Below, piece by piece: positions 8,026-16,365 of a DNA stretch of 64,000 bases. Where the stretch lies: NCBI RefSeq assembly GCF_007655005.1, contig NZ_SZVW01000001.1, forward strand, positions 186,001 to 250,000, read 5' to 3'. This DNA is from Streptomyces tibetensis. Lineage in GTDB: Bacteria; Actinomycetota; Actinomycetes; Streptomycetales; Streptomycetaceae. A program made the translations under genes and the position numbers. The notes under the pieces are model-generated. The model saw nothing but the letters and a program-made list of their open reading frames with translations. It was not told the origin of the DNA and searched no databases. Numbering within the stretch: position 1 is the first letter of the stretch; each line of letters begins with the position of its first letter.

Positions 8026-9363
8026 CTACCTGGCTTCTCGGGTGGCTAGCTGGTCCGCCGACCGGGCGATGCCGAACGCCTGCGGGAGGGGCTGGCTCGC
8101 CATGTAGAGGCGGTCGGCGGTGCGGCGTGGGAGGGGGTAGTACTCGAAGGCTCCGTGGATACGGCCGTCGGAGGTCATGGGCTGTGCGTGGAAACGGGCG
8201 ACCGTGACCAGGCGGTACGGGTCGCTTCCGTGACTGTCCATCAGCGCGATCTCGGTGATGCGGCGGGCGCCGTCCGCGAACCGGGTCAGCTGCACGATGA
8301 CGTCGACCGCGCTGTTGATCTGGTCGTGCAGCGCCACGAAGGGGATCTCCACGTCCGACATGGACGCCAGGGTCTGCAGCCGCATCAGCGCGTCCTCGGC
8401 GCTGTTGGCGTGGACGGTGGCCAGCGAGCCGTCGTGGCCCGTCGACATCGCCTGGAGCATGTCGAGGGACTCGCCGCCGCGGACCTCACCGACGACGATC
8501 CGGTCGGGGCGCATGCGCAGGGAGTTGCGGACGAGCTCGCGGATCGTCACCTGGCCCTTGCCCTCGACGTTCGGCGGGCGCGACTCCAGGCGGATGACGT
8601 GGGGCTGCTGGAGCTGGAGTTCGGCGGAGTCCTCGATGGTGATGATGCGTTCGCCCTCGGGGATGAGGCCGGAGAGCGCGTTGAGCAGCGTCGTCTTGCC
8701 GGTGCCCGTCGCACCCGAGACGATGATGTTGAACTTCGCCTGCACCAGGCCCGCCAGCAGGTACAGCATGTGCTCGTCGAGCGAACCGAGGCCGATCAGC
8801 TCCTGGAGCGTGAAGGAGCGCGGGAAGCGGCGGATGGTGAGGGTGGCGCCCGTCAGGGACAGGGGCGGGATGATGACGTTGACGCGCTCGCCGGAGGGCA
8901 GGCGGGCGTCGACCATCGGGTTCGACTCGTCCACGCGGCGGTTGACCGTCGAGACGATGCGCTCGATGGTCTGCATGAGCTGGTCGTTGGAGGCGAAGCG
9001 CAGGGGCAGTTGCTCGACCCGGCCGCCACGCTCCACGAAGATCGCGTCCGGGCCGTTCACCATGATCTCGGTGATGGACGCGTCCTCCAGGAGCGGTTCC
9101 AGGATGCCGAGGCCCAGGGCCTCGTCGACCACCCTGCGGATCAGCTGTGAGCGCTCCACCGTCGACAGGACCGGGCCCTCGCGGCTGATGATGTGCCCGA
9201 GCACCCGCTCCAGCCGTGCCCTGCGCTCGGCGGCGGCCAGCGAACTCATCTCCGCGAGGTCGATCTCCTCCAGGAGCTTGGCCCGGTAGGAGGCGACCAT
9301 GTGGCCGTCCTCGCCCCGGTTGCCGTTCTCCTCGGGGGTGTTGATGCGTGCTCGCAGGCTCAT
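8026..9363 (-). CDS. tadA: TadA/CpaF secretion ATPase
   Basis: A 445-residue cytoplasmic hexameric ATPase powering pilus assembly. The N-terminal domain is followed by the GspE/TadA core, with Walker A GATGTGKT at residues 217-224 (Lys223), the acidic IITIEDSAEL segment and the MRPDRIVVGEVRG Asp/His-box region after it. AGGAGC lies 9 bases before ATG 9363. Length and motifs are normal for CpaF-type proteins. It sits between the pseudopilin genes and tadB in one minus-strand run. Confidence 0.95.
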   Translation of the reverse strand: MSLRARINTPEENGNRGEDGHMVASYRAKLLEEIDLAEMSSLAAAERRARLERVLGHIISREGPVLSTVERSQLIRRVVDEALGLGILEPLLEDASITEIMVNGPDAIFVERGGRVEQLPLRFASNDQLMQTIERIVSTVNRRVDESNPMVDARLPSGERVNVIIPPLSLTGATLTIRRFPRSFTLQELIGLGSLDEHMLYLLAGLVQAKFNIIVSGATGTGKTTLLNALSGLIPEGERIITIEDSAELQLQQPHVIRLESRPPNVEGKGQVTIRELVRNSLRMRPDRIVVGEVRGGESLDMLQAMSTGHDGSLATVHANSAEDALMRLQTLASMSDVEIPFVALHDQINSAVDVIVQLTRFADGARRITEIALMDSHGSDPYRLVTVARFHAQPMTSDGRIHGAFEYYPLPRRTADRLYMASQPLPQAFGIARSADQLATREAR

Positions 9364-9387
9364 GAGTGCGGTGCTCCTAGCTCTCGC

Positions 9388-9744
9388 TCAGTGGTCGCGC
9401 GGCATCGTGGCGGTCTTGACGGCCGGGTCGAACTCCCAGCCCGGCACGAGGGACGGGATCTGCACGGTGGCCGTGACGGTGACCTCTTCCCCGCCGATCG
9501 ACGCGGGGCAGGTCGTCCCGTCGGCCAGCCAACTGCTCACCGCGGCCTTGCAGTCCGCGTCGGACGGCCCGCCCAGCGACGCACTGCGCGCCCCCGTCCT
9601 GGCCGCCGTGCCGGCCTGCTGGGCCGTGTAGGCGATCAGGCCGAGCTGCACGGCCCCCAGGGCGACGATCAGCAGGATCGGCAGGAAGCCGATGTACTCG
9701 ATGGCGACCTGGCCGCGGTCGCGGCCCTTGCGGATACCGGTCAT
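9388..9744 (-). CDS. tadE: TadE-like pseudopilin
   Basis: A 118-residue protein with a short leader ending at G11, then QVAIEYIG with Glu16 at +5, a hydrophobic helix and a small extracytoplasmic domain with two Cys. ATG 9744 overlaps the stop of the upstream paralogue as ATGA. TadE-type pseudopilins are minor pilus components cleaved by the prepilin peptidase. Two tandem TadE-like genes are common in actinobacterial Tad loci. Confidence 0.85.
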   Translation of the reverse strand: MTGIRKGRDRGQVAIEYIGFLPILLIVALGAVQLGLIAYTAQQAGTAARTGARSASLGGPSDADCKAAVSSWLADGTTCPASIGGEEVTVTATVQIPSLVPGWEFDPAVKTATMPRDH

Positions 9745-10136
9745 CTCGGTTTCGCCTCCTCGACCGCCCCGGCGTGGCCGTGGACCGTGAACCCGAAGGA
9801 CAGCGTGCCGGGGAAGAGGACCGGGACCTGCAGGCGCACGTCGGCCGTCACGAAGCCGGAGCCTTGGCAGGTCACCTCGGCCCCGGACCGCCACGCGTCC
9901 GACAGGTGCTCGAGCCCGGCCGCCTCGCACACGCCCTGCCGCACCCCCGGCTCCGCAGCCGTCCCCTGCCGTACGGCCTCGTCCGCGGCGTTGCCCGCGA
10001 GGATGTAGGTGTAGCCGACGAGGACGGCCTGCCACAGCGCGATCAGCGTCACGATGATCGTCGGCGTCATCCCGAGGAACTCGATGGTGACCTGTCCCTT
10101 GTCCCGCTCCCTCAAGAGCACCCTCTGCACCCTCAC
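9741..10136 (-). CDS. TadE-like pseudopilin (second copy)
   Basis: A 131-residue protein starting at GTG 10136, which overlaps the stop of the TadZ-like gene as GTGA. The leader ends at G14; QVTIEFLG follows with Glu19 at +5, then a membrane helix and a domain with two Cys. It is a divergent paralogue of the next gene, with Phe replacing the usual Tyr after Glu. It is likely a minor pilin partner. The start rests on the overlap and on the short leader typical of TadE. Confidence 0.8.
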   Translation of the reverse strand: MRVQRVLLRERDKGQVTIEFLGMTPTIIVTLIALWQAVLVGYTYILAGNAADEAVRQGTAAEPGVRQGVCEAAGLEHLSDAWRSGAEVTCQGSGFVTADVRLQVPVLFPGTLSFGFTVHGHAGAVEEAKPR

Positions 10137-11365
10137 CCCTCCTTCCTCCGCCGGAATCCCCCCGCCCCCCGGCCCCCCTTCTGGGCACCGTCCGGGGCCT
10201 TGACCAGTCCCAGCTCCCCGGCCAGACCCCACAGGGCCTGCTTCACGGAGCTCTTGCTCTCCAGTTCGTGGATGCGGCCCGCGTCCACGACGCTCTGCAG
10301 TTCCTTGAAGTTGGCGGGGACCACGGTGGCCGCGACCGCCGTGCCGGTGATCTTCTGGATCAGGGGCGGCTGGATCTCCGTACCGCGCGAGTGCCGGTTG
10401 ACGACGACGGTCGTCTCCTCGGCCTTGCGGATCTGCAGCCGGTCCCACATCCGCACGGCCCGTTTCGCGCCCCGTACGGCGACCACGTCCGGTGTGGTGA
10501 CCAGCAGGGCCCGGTCGGCCATCTCCACGGCCGCCGCCCCCGCGCCGCCGAGCTGGGCGCCGCAGTCGATGACGACGACCTCGTAGCGGGAGCGCAGGGC
10601 GCTGACGATCTGCCGGGCGGCGCGGTCGGTGACGTCCTCGCCGCGCTCCCCTTCGGCGGGGGCGAGCAGCAGGGCGACGCCGGTGTCGTGGCGGAAGACC
10701 GCGTCGGCGAGGACGCGCGGGGAGATGTCGGTGATGGCGGCGAGGTCGACGACGGAGCGCCGGAACTGCACGTCCAGGTAGGAGGCGATGTCGCCGGTCT
10801 GGAGGTCCATGTCGACCAGGGCGGTGCTGCGGCCGGAGGCCTGGGCGGCCAGGGCCAGCTGGATCGCGGTCACGGTGGTTCCGGCGCCGCCCTTCGCGCC
10901 GCTGACCGTGACGACGGTGCCGCCGACGCCGGTGAAGACGTCGCCGCCGGCGCCCAGGTGCCGTCGTACGCCGGTGGACCACTGGGCGACCGCCTGGACG
11001 CGGCTGGCGAGTTCCTCGTAGCTGAGGGGCAGGGCGACCAGGCCGCGGGCGCCGTAGTCCATGGCGGCCTGGAAGAGGCCGGGGCTCGCGTCGGAGGTGA
11101 CGAGGATGACGCCGACGGCCGGGAAGCGCAGGGCCACTTCGCGGATCAGTTCCAGCGCGGGGACGGGGCCGATCCGCTCGTGGACGATCACGACCTCCGG
11201 CAGCTCGTCGACCGACTCGGCGGCCAGCCGGGCCAGGGTGTCGATGAGCTGGGTGGAGTCGACCACGGGGGCGACGGGCTCGGCGTCCGGGAGCTGGCTG
11301 AGCAGCGTCGTGACGGACCGGACCGCGTCCGTGTCACCGACTGCCGGGAGGATCCTCGTGGGCAT
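10133..11365 (-). CDS. tadZ: TadZ/CpaE-like pilus localisation ATPase
   Basis: A 410-residue MinD/ParA-superfamily protein. An atypical receiver-like N-terminal domain (about residues 1-130) precedes a deviant Walker A, SGAKGGAGTT at 155-164, and the usual MinD core ending in a basic tail. CpaE/TadZ proteins position the Tad machinery at the membrane or pole. In the receiver-like part the phospho-acceptor site is not recognisable, as is usual for this family. It overlaps the following TadE gene and follows the CpaB-like gene by 9 bp. Confidence 0.85.
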   Translation of the reverse strand: MPTRILPAVGDTDAVRSVTTLLSQLPDAEPVAPVVDSTQLIDTLARLAAESVDELPEVVIVHERIGPVPALELIREVALRFPAVGVILVTSDASPGLFQAAMDYGARGLVALPLSYEELASRVQAVAQWSTGVRRHLGAGGDVFTGVGGTVVTVSGAKGGAGTTVTAIQLALAAQASGRSTALVDMDLQTGDIASYLDVQFRRSVVDLAAITDISPRVLADAVFRHDTGVALLLAPAEGERGEDVTDRAARQIVSALRSRYEVVVIDCGAQLGGAGAAAVEMADRALLVTTPDVVAVRGAKRAVRMWDRLQIRKAEETTVVVNRHSRGTEIQPPLIQKITGTAVAATVVPANFKELQSVVDAGRIHELESKSSVKQALWGLAGELGLVKAPDGAQKGGRGAGGFRRRKEG

Positions 11366-11374
11366 GGCAGCCTC

Positions 11375-12082
11375 TCACTTGTCCTTCGCGAGTTCGTACG
11401 TCCGGTCCTTCTCGGGGACGGTGGTGTCGCTGCCGGGCGCGACGAGGGCGAGCCGGACCCGCTTGGCGAACGACTCGGCGTAGGTGATGCGCTGGGCGTC
11501 GAGGGCGGACAGCGCGAAGGTGATCGGGACGGCGTCGGTGGGCTGCTGGGTGCGGTTGCTCTCGTCGGGCTTGAGGGCGGTCAGTTCGCCGACGTCGAGG
11601 ACCTTGGCGTTGGTGACGATGATCTTCGACTGGTCGGGGTCGCCCTCGCGCGCGCCCTCGAAGGTGGCGTAGACGTTGACCGAGGCACCCGGCGTGATCT
11701 TGCCGGCCACGCCGGTCGCCGCGTCGATCATGATGGCGACCTCCTGCTGGCCGGGCTGGAGGGCCGGCCGGCGGACGATCATGTCGGACTGGAGCAGGGA
11801 GCCCGCTTCCAGCGTGGTGACGGCGATCTTGCCCTGTATCTCCCGCAGGTCGGTGACCGCGTTGTCGGACAGCCACCGTTCGGGCATCTTGATCTTCTCG
11901 AACTGGCCCGTGCTGAGGGTGGTGTAGGGCGGCACCTCGGACTTGAGCCGATAGGCGGTGACCTCGGGGCCGACCTTCGACTCCACGTCGCTGATGACGG
12001 AGAGCACGCCGGCGAAGGCGCCGAGGGCGCAGACGACCGACAGGAGCAGGAGAATCACGCCGCGGCGCTGACGGGAGTTCAT
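11375..12082 (-). CDS. cpaB: CpaB/RcpC-like SAF-domain pilus protein
   Basis: A 235-residue protein with one N-terminal membrane helix (about residues 8-30) and an SAF/CpaB region (about 45-220). In Gram-negative Tad systems CpaB/RcpC works with the outer-membrane secretin. No secretin is expected in this monoderm, so here it more likely contacts cell wall or pilus. CGAGG lies upstream of ATG 12082. It is 70 bp downstream of the Zn-finger protein gene. Confidence 0.8.
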   Translation of the reverse strand: MNSRQRRGVILLLLSVVCALGAFAGVLSVISDVESKVGPEVTAYRLKSEVPPYTTLSTGQFEKIKMPERWLSDNAVTDLREIQGKIAVTTLEAGSLLQSDMIVRRPALQPGQQEVAIMIDAATGVAGKITPGASVNVYATFEGAREGDPDQSKIIVTNAKVLDVGELTALKPDESNRTQQPTDAVPITFALSALDAQRITYAESFAKRVRLALVAPGSDTTVPEKDRTYELAKDK

Positions 12083-12152
12083 GAACCGTACAACCTCGTT
12101 GGGGATATCGGTCGAGCGGGATCGGAACAGTGCTGACGAGCGGTGTCAGGCC

Positions 12153-13019
12153 TCAGCCGACGGCCGTTCGGTTCTCGAGCTGCTGGTGGGGCGGGCTGTC
12201 GTGGACGGGTGGCGTGGCCGAGCAGAACACGCAGCGGTCCCCGATGACGTCGATGCCGCACCAGTGGCACCGGCTGCGCCGTACGGAGGTGACCAGCTGG
12301 TAGAGGACGGACAGGTCGGGCAGGTAGCTGCAGAACTCGATGAGCTTGCCGGTGCCCCACCAGTCGGGTGATTCGGCCGGGAGGGGAGTCTCGCGCAGCC
12401 CCTGCACCTTCCAGGAGGGGGCGAGGGTGCCGGCGACCCAGTCGGACTGGAGCTGGCCCTTGGCGAGGAGCATCCAGGTGCCGAACTCGGGGCCGGGGAG
12501 CTGGGCCTCGGGGGTGATCCTCACGAGGTGCGGCTCGGGGTGGGCGAGGACGCCGAACTGGCTGCCGGGCACCCAGGACTTGGCGTGCGACTTCAGGCCG
12601 ACGGGGACGCGGTCGAGGCGGGCGACGGAGTTCAGCAGCGCGCCGGCGTGGATGTAGTGCACGAGCAGCCGGCCGGCCGAGGCGAGCACGCCGGGGCTGA
12701 TGTCGCAGGAGGCGAGTTGACGTAACTGGCGGGCCAGGACGGCCAGTCCGAGGGGTGGCAGGTCCGGCCGGAACAGGGCGATGCGGTCGCTCTCCATGAG
12801 GGAGCGCAGGGTGTGCAGCCGTCGCTGCACCGCGGTGGGTGCGGCCTGTGAGCAGACCACGATCACGTGCCCGTGGTGTTCGACCAGGGCCTGCATCTCG
12901 GCCAGCGTCTGCTCCAGGGGACGTCGGTCGACGTCCCGCAGCACGACGGCGGGCAGGGTGCGTTCGTCCTGTGGCGGCAGCGCCATGTCGGCGCCGGTCA
13001 CGGCAATGGCAGTTGGCAC
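12153..13019 (-). CDS. Tad-locus protein with C-terminal Zn-ribbon, unknown function
   Basis: A 288-residue protein with GTG start at 13019 and CGGGGAG seven bases upstream. I see no known catalytic domain. The first 120 residues look like an alpha/beta fold. The centre is Trp-rich and the C-terminus has CHWCGIDVIGDRCVFC, a CxxC-n8-CxxC Zn-ribbon. No signal peptide or membrane segment is evident. It is the first gene of the minus-strand pilus run and faces the pilin-fusion gene, so it may be a regulator or assembly factor. The role is unknown. Confidence 0.7.
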   Translation of the reverse strand: MPTAIAVTGADMALPPQDERTLPAVVLRDVDRRPLEQTLAEMQALVEHHGHVIVVCSQAAPTAVQRRLHTLRSLMESDRIALFRPDLPPLGLAVLARQLRQLASCDISPGVLASAGRLLVHYIHAGALLNSVARLDRVPVGLKSHAKSWVPGSQFGVLAHPEPHLVRITPEAQLPGPEFGTWMLLAKGQLQSDWVAGTLAPSWKVQGLRETPLPAESPDWWGTGKLIEFCSYLPDLSVLYQLVTSVRRSRCHWCGIDVIGDRCVFCSATPPVHDSPPHQQLENRTAVG

Positions 13020-13370
13020 GCGCAGCTCCCCGTTTCCCCATGCCGGTCGGAACGCCGGGTGTCACTCCGGCGCACCGTGCCGACTTCACTGCGTGACTAC
13101 CTCAGCACTGTATCCACGCCTCTGTGACCGGAGAACAGCGTTTGTGTAGCTGGAGAGCAACTGCCGTTGCACAAGAGGCGTCAAAACGGGACAGGTTGAG
13201 CATCTTGCCGGTCGTCTCGGCGCGTCCGGGCCGTCCCGGGCGGTGGGCCCAGCGGGCCCAGTGGTGACGGTGGGCCTTCGTTTGGGTCCTGAGGCCCACG
13301 CCTGACGCAGCGTCGCGTACCTACGCTCGCCGTCCGAACGACACACGGATCGGGTGAGGAGGGGTGCCGT
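13020..13370. promoter_or_regulatory. Divergent intergenic region with GGGCCC sites
   Basis: No gene is seen in these 351 bases. They separate two divergent pilus blocks. GGGCCC is present at 13245-13250 and 13254-13259, and a 7-bp inverted repeat GTGGGCC...GGCCCAC spans 13270-13299. A further inverted repeat, GCAAC-n4-GTTGC, lies at 13157-13170. The GGGCCC sites match those before flp and before the partial gene at 846, so joint control is plausible. Confidence 0.45.
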
Positions 13371-14930
13371 ATGGCGGACGGGGGCGGCATACGGACGTAC
13401 GGATGCAGAGGGGTCTTCGACGACCGGGGGGCGACCGGCACCGAGTACCTCGGGATGGTCGTCGTCAGCGCGGCGATCGTCCTGGCCGTCTCGGCCACCG
13501 GTGTCGGCCAGTTGATCTACGACAAGCTCGCCGCGCAGGTGTGCCGGGTCGCCGGCGGCGGCGAATGCGGGACGGCCGGACCGGGGCCCGACAAGCCGCT
13601 CACCGACGCGGACTTCGAGCCGGCGCTGTGCCAGGTCTCCTCCGTCACCGACAAGGCGGGCTCCAAGGCGAAGATCCTCTTCTGGGAGATCGGCAAGGAG
13701 TACGGCTTCCAGGAGCAGCACCTGAAGGCGAAGACGGACGTCAACGGGGACGGCACGGTCGACGACAACGACCAGTTGGTCTACCTGACGTTCACGGACG
13801 CCGCCTCGGTCGCCGCGAAGAAGGACTTCAAGCCCGGCATGAAGGTGGGCCGGTTCGGCGCGGACAAGGTGGAGCTGGGGCTCGGCATCAAGGTCACCAA
13901 CGGCGACACCTGGGTGTTCCAGAGCCCCGAGGAGGCCCAGCGGTTCCGGGACGACGTGGAGAAGCTGCAGATGTACGAGATGCGGCGCACCATGCCCGGC
14001 GGCGCGGAGGCGAGCCTCGGCGACAGCATCGCCTACCTCTTCGGGAAGGGCCCCCTCAAGGACGAGGAGGACACCCAGAACCGCATCAAGGAGAGCCTCG
14101 GCGACAACCGGAAGATCACCTACGGCAAGGTCGGCGTGGAGGCCTCGGCGTCGGCGGGCCTGAAGATCTCGGCGGGCGACGAGAAGAAGCTGAGCGCCGC
14201 GCTCGGCGGCTCCTTCAAGTACTCCCCCGAGGTGACCTGGACGGACAACTCCTACAAGAACACCAAGTCGTACACCTACTCCTCGTCCATCGAGTACGGC
14301 TCCAAGGTGGGCTACGAGGCGGGCCCGCTCAGCGGCGAGTACACGGCGAACACGACGCAGACGGGCACCATCACGGTCACCTACGACAAGAAGACCGGCA
14401 AGCTGGTCCGCGTCGACATGACCCGCACCGTCGAGGAGGGCGGCCAGAAGGACGGCGCCAAGGCGGGTGGCGACAACGGCAAGAAGGACGGGGACAAGCG
14501 GGGCGGGAACGCCGGGGTGAAGGGCACCGACTCGCAGACCGGCATCGAGATCGTCACCCACACCCTCACCTTCGATCCGGGCCCGGCGGGCGACCGGGAC
14601 CGGGCGGTCGCGGAGCGCTGGCTGGACAGCAACAACGAGCAGGTCGCGACGCCCTTCCAGTACATGTTCGCCGACCACGTGCCGACGTCCCGACCGGGCG
14701 CCGACGACCCCTTCGGGCAGCTGATGTTCGACCAGGGCAAGTCGAGCCGGATGACGTACACGGGCGATGTGAACGCGGCCGAGTACGGCTTCGAGTTGAA
14801 TCTGGGGCTCAGTCTGGGCATGACGATCAGCACGGAGAAGAAGGCGGAGACCCTGACCGACGCCCAGTTCCTGGGTGCGCCGCACGGAGACGGTCGCTCC
14901 TATCTTCCCTACAGCTACTGTGCGAACTGA
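13371..14930 (+). CDS. Large exoprotein with N-terminal Flp-type pilin segment
   Basis: A 519-residue protein with GAGGAGGGG before ATG 13371. Residues 1-20 form a prepilin-like leader ending at G20, then ATGTEYLG with Glu25 at +5 and a membrane helix to about residue 45. A two-cysteine loop (C58, C66) follows, and then a large hydrophilic domain. D123 to D134 form an EF-hand-like calcium loop (DVNGDGTVDDND). Residues about 280-420 are rich in Ser/Thr/Lys/Gly and look beta-rich. I do not recognise the large domain. Flp proteins are usually under 80 residues, so this is a giant pilin-like fusion, perhaps a tip adhesin. Confidence 0.8.
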   Translation: MADGGGIRTYGCRGVFDDRGATGTEYLGMVVVSAAIVLAVSATGVGQLIYDKLAAQVCRVAGGGECGTAGPGPDKPLTDADFEPALCQVSSVTDKAGSKAKILFWEIGKEYGFQEQHLKAKTDVNGDGTVDDNDQLVYLTFTDAASVAAKKDFKPGMKVGRFGADKVELGLGIKVTNGDTWVFQSPEEAQRFRDDVEKLQMYEMRRTMPGGAEASLGDSIAYLFGKGPLKDEEDTQNRIKESLGDNRKITYGKVGVEASASAGLKISAGDEKKLSAALGGSFKYSPEVTWTDNSYKNTKSYTYSSSIEYGSKVGYEAGPLSGEYTANTTQTGTITVTYDKKTGKLVRVDMTRTVEEGGQKDGAKAGGDNGKKDGDKRGGNAGVKGTDSQTGIEIVTHTLTFDPGPAGDRDRAVAERWLDSNNEQVATPFQYMFADHVPTSRPGADDPFGQLMFDQGKSSRMTYTGDVNAAEYGFELNLGLSLGMTISTEKKAETLTDAQFLGAPHGDGRSYLPYSYCAN

Positions 14931-14950
14931 CGAGACGGGAGCCCCTGCCG

Positions 14951-15511
14951 ATGAAGACCCGCCGTGCCTGCCTGGCCGCCGCCCTGCTGACGACCGCGTT
15001 GGCCCTGACCGGCTGCGGGGACACCGACTCCGGCGCGGGCTCGGTGCCCGAGGGCTGGGGGACGCTGAAGACGAAGGGCGTCGACGTGTCGTACCCGAAG
15101 GGCTACGAGGAGCAGAGCGCCGCCGAGCGCGGCAAGCACAATACCGCGGCGGCGGTGCGTACGGAGGGCGGGAAGAAGGTCTCGGTCGTCACCGTGCAAC
15201 TCGGCTTCACCGAGGCGAACTCGGCCGAGCAGGCCGCGATCGCCGCCGAGGCGGGCATCCAGATGGGCGCCGACGTCAAGGGCCAGAAGGACGTGGAACT
15301 GGCCGGCACGGACGAGGCGAAGCGCATCGACTTCTCCTTCAAGGCGACCGGCGAGGACGGCGGACCGGCCGCGGGCACCCCGGTCGAGGGGGTGATCCTG
15401 GCCGGTCTGGACTCGGACGACACCGCCTTCGCGATCCGGATCGACGCGCGGCAGGGGTCCCTGCCGGACGGGGACCTGGACCGGATCATCGACTCGGTCG
15501 AGGTGCACTAG
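14951..15511 (+). CDS. Putative lipoprotein downstream of pilin fusion
   Basis: A 186-residue protein with a lipoprotein signal peptide (lipobox LTGC, Cys at about residue 22). The mature part contains one domain of about 140 residues with alternating strands, of a type common in small actinobacterial lipoproteins. GGGAG precedes ATG 14951, and the gene begins 20 bp after the pilin-fusion stop, so the two are probably one operon. It may assist that exoprotein at the surface. No enzymatic motif is visible. Confidence 0.75.
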   Translation: MKTRRACLAAALLTTALALTGCGDTDSGAGSVPEGWGTLKTKGVDVSYPKGYEEQSAAERGKHNTAAAVRTEGGKKVSVVTVQLGFTEANSAEQAAIAAEAGIQMGADVKGQKDVELAGTDEAKRIDFSFKATGEDGGPAAGTPVEGVILAGLDSDDTAFAIRIDARQGSLPDGDLDRIIDSVEVH

Positions 15512-15513
15512 CC

Positions 15514-15948
15514 GTGGAGGTGCCGGGCGCCGGATACGTCGTCCTCGCGCTGCTCGTGGCGCTGTTCGGCGCACTGGCGTGGAGGTACGTGCGGCGGCTG
15601 GTGACGGTGACGCGGGTGCTGCGGCGCGGTGTCCGGACGGAGGGCAGTTGCGTCCGGGTGGAGACGGAGCCGTACCAGCGCTCCGACGCCCGGCGGCACT
15701 TCTTCGCCTTCCGTACGGCCGAGGGTGCGCGGGTCGAGTTCGAGGACCTGGCGGGCTGGTCGACGACGGAGGGCAGCACGGTCACCGTCACCTACGACCC
15801 CCGCGATCCCGCGGGCACGGCGACGGTGGCGGGCCGGGGCAGCTGGTCGCCGGTGCTGCAGGCGCTGGCCCTGGTCGCCGGGTGCGGCATGGCCACGGCC
15901 GGGTTCGCGATCCTGCTCTTCTTCGAGATCACGGGGGGCAACCGATGA
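15514..15948 (+). CDS. DUF3592-like membrane protein
   Basis: A 144-residue protein starting at GTG 15514, two bases after the lipoprotein stop. An N-terminal membrane helix, a small beta-rich domain containing the SxVTVxYDPxDP pattern typical of DUF3592, and a C-terminal membrane helix are visible. The next gene overlaps its stop as ATGA. Function of the family is unknown. Close spacing places it in the pilin-fusion operon. Confidence 0.7.
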   Translation: MEVPGAGYVVLALLVALFGALAWRYVRRLVTVTRVLRRGVRTEGSCVRVETEPYQRSDARRHFFAFRTAEGARVEFEDLAGWSTTEGSTVTVTYDPRDPAGTATVAGRGSWSPVLQALALVAGCGMATAGFAILLFFEITGGNR

Positions 15949-16334
15949 CGCTCGTCCGCTGCTGGGCCGTCGGCGTCGTGGTGCTGGTGGTCACCGAGTA
16001 CGTGCAGATCACGCTGATCCACGATCCACTGATCGGCCCGGAGGGCGTCGGTTCGTTCGGCGCCGCCCTGGCGCTGGTGCATCTGCCGAACCTGGTGTGT
16101 GTCGTACTGGCCACCTGGGCGGCGGGGCGGGTGCATCCGGAGCCGTGGCGGGAGATGCCCGCGCGGCACCTGGCGGCGGCGTGCGCGGCCCCGGCGGCGG
16201 CTCAGGTGCTGCTGCTCTTCCTGCGGCCGGGGGTGCTGGACCTGGCGGGTGCGGCGTTCTGGATGTCCACGGGTGTGCTGCTCGCGGGATGCGCGGTGGG
16301 AGTGCTGCTCGACCGGTTGGTCTGGACCTCTTGA
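15945..16334 (+). CDS. Four-helix membrane protein, unknown function
   Basis: A 129-residue hydrophobic protein with about four membrane helices. ATG 15945 overlaps the previous stop. I recognise no family. It closes the four-gene block headed by the pilin-fusion gene. Its 3-prime end overlaps the first DasR-like site of the chitinase promoter. Confidence 0.6.
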   Translation: MTLVRCWAVGVVVLVVTEYVQITLIHDPLIGPEGVGSFGAALALVHLPNLVCVVLATWAAGRVHPEPWREMPARHLAAACAAPAAAQVLLLFLRPGVLDLAGAAFWMSTGVLLAGCAVGVLLDRLVWTS

Positions 16335-16365
16335 CAGCCGCTTTGGTCTGGACCATTTTCTTGTC
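16318..16365 (+). promoter_or_regulatory. Chitinase promoter with two DasR-like (dre) repeats, probably leaderless
   Basis: Two direct repeats match the DasR/chitinase operator TGGTCTAGACCA at 11 or 10 of 12 positions: TGGTCTGGACCT at 16318-16329 and TGGTCTGGACCA at 16344-16355. A perfect -35 TTGACA is at 16331-16336 and, after 17 bp, a weak -10 CATTTT at 16354-16359. Transcription would start at or next to ATG 16366, and there is no Shine-Dalgarno sequence, so a leaderless mRNA is likely. In streptomycetes DasR represses such genes until glucosamine phosphates accumulate. Confidence 0.75.
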
